A DNA stretch of 7,103 bases. Source: an uncultured Gammaproteobacteria bacterium. Its GTDB lineage: Bacteria; Pseudomonadota; Gammaproteobacteria; GCA-002705445; GCA-002716945. The stretch spans positions 1 through 7,103 of the forward strand of contig CAJWRL010000045.1 in assembly GCA_913046125.1 (NCBI GenBank), given 5' to 3'. The notes under the pieces were generated by a model, which did no database searches, had not been told where the DNA came from, and saw only the letters and a program-made list of their open reading frames with translations. The position numbers and the translations under genes were made by a program. This document shows positions 5,679-7,103 of this stretch, in pieces. Each line of letters opens with the position of its first letter. The stretch's first letter is position 1.

Positions 5679-7103
5679 TTAAATATTTTTTTTCAGTAAG
5701 TCAACGAACTCCTCAAGTTGCAAACTTCCTAAATCACTACCGGATCTATCTCTAACTGAAATCATTTGATTTTCCAGTTCTTTATCACCGACAATAACCA
5801 TGTATGGTACCCTAGTAATAGCATGATTTCTAATTTTATAACTAATCTTTTCATTGCTGATGTCACATTCTGATCTGAAGCCATAATCTAATAATTTACT
5901 ATTAATCTCTTCTGCATAAGAGCTGTGTTTATCAGTTATATTTAATGTCATTACTTGCACAGGAGATAGCCAAAAAGGGAGATTTCCAGAATAATGCTCA
6001 ATTAATATTCCCACAAACCTCTCAAGTGAGCCTAAAATTGCCCTATGTATCATTACAGGCACATCTTTATTACCCTCTTTGTCGACATATGATGCGTCTA
6101 GTCTCCCGGGCATTGAAAAATCAAGCTGAATAGTGCCCAATTGCCAGACTCTAGAGAGAGAATCTTTAAGTGAAAAGTCTATTTTAGGGCCATAAAAAGC
6201 TCCGTCGCCTGGATTTTCCAAATATTTGATGTTATTTGCCTCCAATGCCTCTATTAAGCTACTTTCAGCCTTATCCCATATTTCATCGCTCCCTACTCTT
6301 TTGTCAGGTCGTGTAGATAACTCAATCTTTAAATCATCAAAGCCAAACTTATTATAAATATCTTTTATAGTATTGATTAATATAGATATTTCTTGCTTTA
6401 TTTGATCTGGCGTACAAAATATGTGTGCATCATCTTGGGTAAATGCTCTTATTCTCAGTAAACCATGCAAAGTTCCTGATGGTTCATTTCGGTGTACAAA
6501 ACCAAATTCTGCATACTTAACAGGCAGATCTTTATAACTTTTTAACCCTTGGTTGAATACCTGAACATGACCTGGACAACTCATGGGTTTTATTGCATAT
6601 TCCTTTTTTTCAGAACCAACATCAAAAATCAAATCTCCAAATTTATCCAAGTGACCAGATTTCTTCCATAAGCTTTTATCTAGCATTTGTGGAGTATTGA
6701 TGATCTTATATGAGTTTTTCTTTAAATAGCCTGTTATATAATCTTTAATTAGATTAAAAATAGTCCAGCCCTTGTCATGCCAGAACACCATACCTGGTGA
6801 CTCTTCCTGAAAATGAAATAAATCAAGCTTTTTACCCAAAATTCTATGGTCGCTTTTCTCTGCCTCCTCAAGTGATTTAAGATAGCTATCTAAAGATTCT
6901 TTAGTTTCCCATGCAGTACCATAAACCCTTGTCAAAGCTTGATTAGATGAATCGCCTTTCCAGTAAGACCCAGACATTTTCATTAGCTTAAAAGCTGATA
7001 CGTGCTTTGTATTGGTTAAGTGTGGACCCCTACACATATCAATGTATTCCTCATGATGATAAAGTGCTATCACCTCATCGTTAGGAATTTCTTTAAGTAA
7101 TTC
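5679..7103 (-). CDS. thrS: Threonyl-tRNA synthetase, N-terminus cut by window edge
   Basis: ThrRS charges tRNA-Thr and removes mischarged serine. The visible 474 residues begin ELLKEIPNDE at the edge; the GTG at 7073 is an internal valine, not the start. Visible parts are the end of the editing domain with CRGPH (C24, H28 of the fragment), the class II catalytic core with the zinc ligands C176 (KPMSCPGH), H227 (TQDDAHIF) and H353 (MIHRAILGS), motif 2 with GFVHRNEPSG, and a C-terminal anticodon-binding domain (from about 375, with NHAITRVPYMVIVGDKE). Spacings between these cysteines and histidines equal those of E. coli ThrRS as I recall its numbering (182, 186, 334, 385, 511). About 158 residues (the TGS domain and most of the editing domain) therefore lie outside. 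The stop TAA (5681-5679) is 18 nt before infC and in the same frame, with no further stop between. Regulation of thrS cannot be judged because its leader is missing. Confidence 0.97.
   Translation of the reverse strand, partial: ELLKEIPNDEVIALYHHEEYIDMCRGPHLTNTKHVSAFKLMKMSGSYWKGDSSNQALTRVYGTAWETKESLDSYLKSLEEAEKSDHRILGKKLDLFHFQEESPGMVFWHDKGWTIFNLIKDYITGYLKKNSYKIINTPQMLDKSLWKKSGHLDKFGDLIFDVGSEKKEYAIKPMSCPGHVQVFNQGLKSYKDLPVKYAEFGFVHRNEPSGTLHGLLRIRAFTQDDAHIFCTPDQIKQEISILINTIKDIYNKFGFDDLKIELSTRPDKRVGSDEIWDKAESSLIEALEANNIKYLENPGDGAFYGPKIDFSLKDSLSRVWQLGTIQLDFSMPGRLDASYVDKEGNKDVPVMIHRAILGSLERFVGILIEHYSGNLPFWLSPVQVMTLNITDKHSSYAEEINSKLLDYGFRSECDISNEKISYKIRNHAITRVPYMVIVGDKELENQMISVRDRSGSDLGSLQLEEFVDLLKKNI

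Noticed and set aside
5945..6133. Open frame on the + strand opposite thrS.
   Set aside because: It is antisense to the ThrRS catalytic core, with no recognisable domain.
7071..7073. GTG as the start codon of thrS.
   Set aside because: The frame stays open to the window edge with ThrRS-like residues (LLKEIP), and the position is about 168 residues into the usual protein.

Overview
The window is one dense, AT-rich gene cluster read entirely from the minus strand. From right to left (5' to 3' of the transcript) it runs thrS (5' end cut off) - infC - rpmI - rplT - pheS - pheT - ihfA - merR-type regulator - MGME1-like PD-(D/E)XK exonuclease - prfB (3' end cut off). The thrS-infC-rpmI-rplT-pheST-ihfA-merR order, an IHF alpha subunit and a frameshift-controlled RF2 gene point to a gammaproteobacterium. 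The low GC, the overlapping genes and the lack of spacers suggest a compact, streamlined genome of the kind found in marine lineages such as SAR86 or SUP05. That assignment is inference; no rRNA or tRNA gene is present to test it.

Right part (5145-7103): the catalytic and anticodon-binding parts of threonyl-tRNA synthetase, then translation initiation factor IF-3. The Shine-Dalgarno sequence of infC points to an AUA start codon, not to the first ATG. Centre (3544-5104): ribosomal proteins L35 and L20, then the PheRS alpha subunit, separated from rplT by only 14 nt, so the pheM leader/attenuator of E. coli has no room. Centre-left (1568-3547): a PheRS beta subunit of only 659 residues that lacks the N-terminal OB-fold tRNA-binding domain but keeps the other recognisable domains.

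Left part (1-1568): IHF alpha, a short MerR-family DNA-binding protein, a nuclease resembling the mitochondrial exonuclease MGME1, and the first 100 codons of release factor 2. The prfB reading frame is broken by an in-frame UGA at codon 30 inside a programmed +1 frameshift site. The AGGGGG element and UGA-C context are conserved, but the usual slippery codon CUU is replaced by GUU.

The genes from pheS to prfB overlap by 1-17 nt, so they are very probably cotranscribed and partly translationally coupled. Functionally the cluster combines initiation (IF-3), elongation (two tRNA synthetases, two 50S proteins) and termination (RF2) with nucleoid and DNA-processing functions (IHF, regulator, nuclease). 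No convincing promoter, intrinsic terminator, tRNA, mobile element, CRISPR or repeat was found, and no gene-free stretch exceeds 40 nt.
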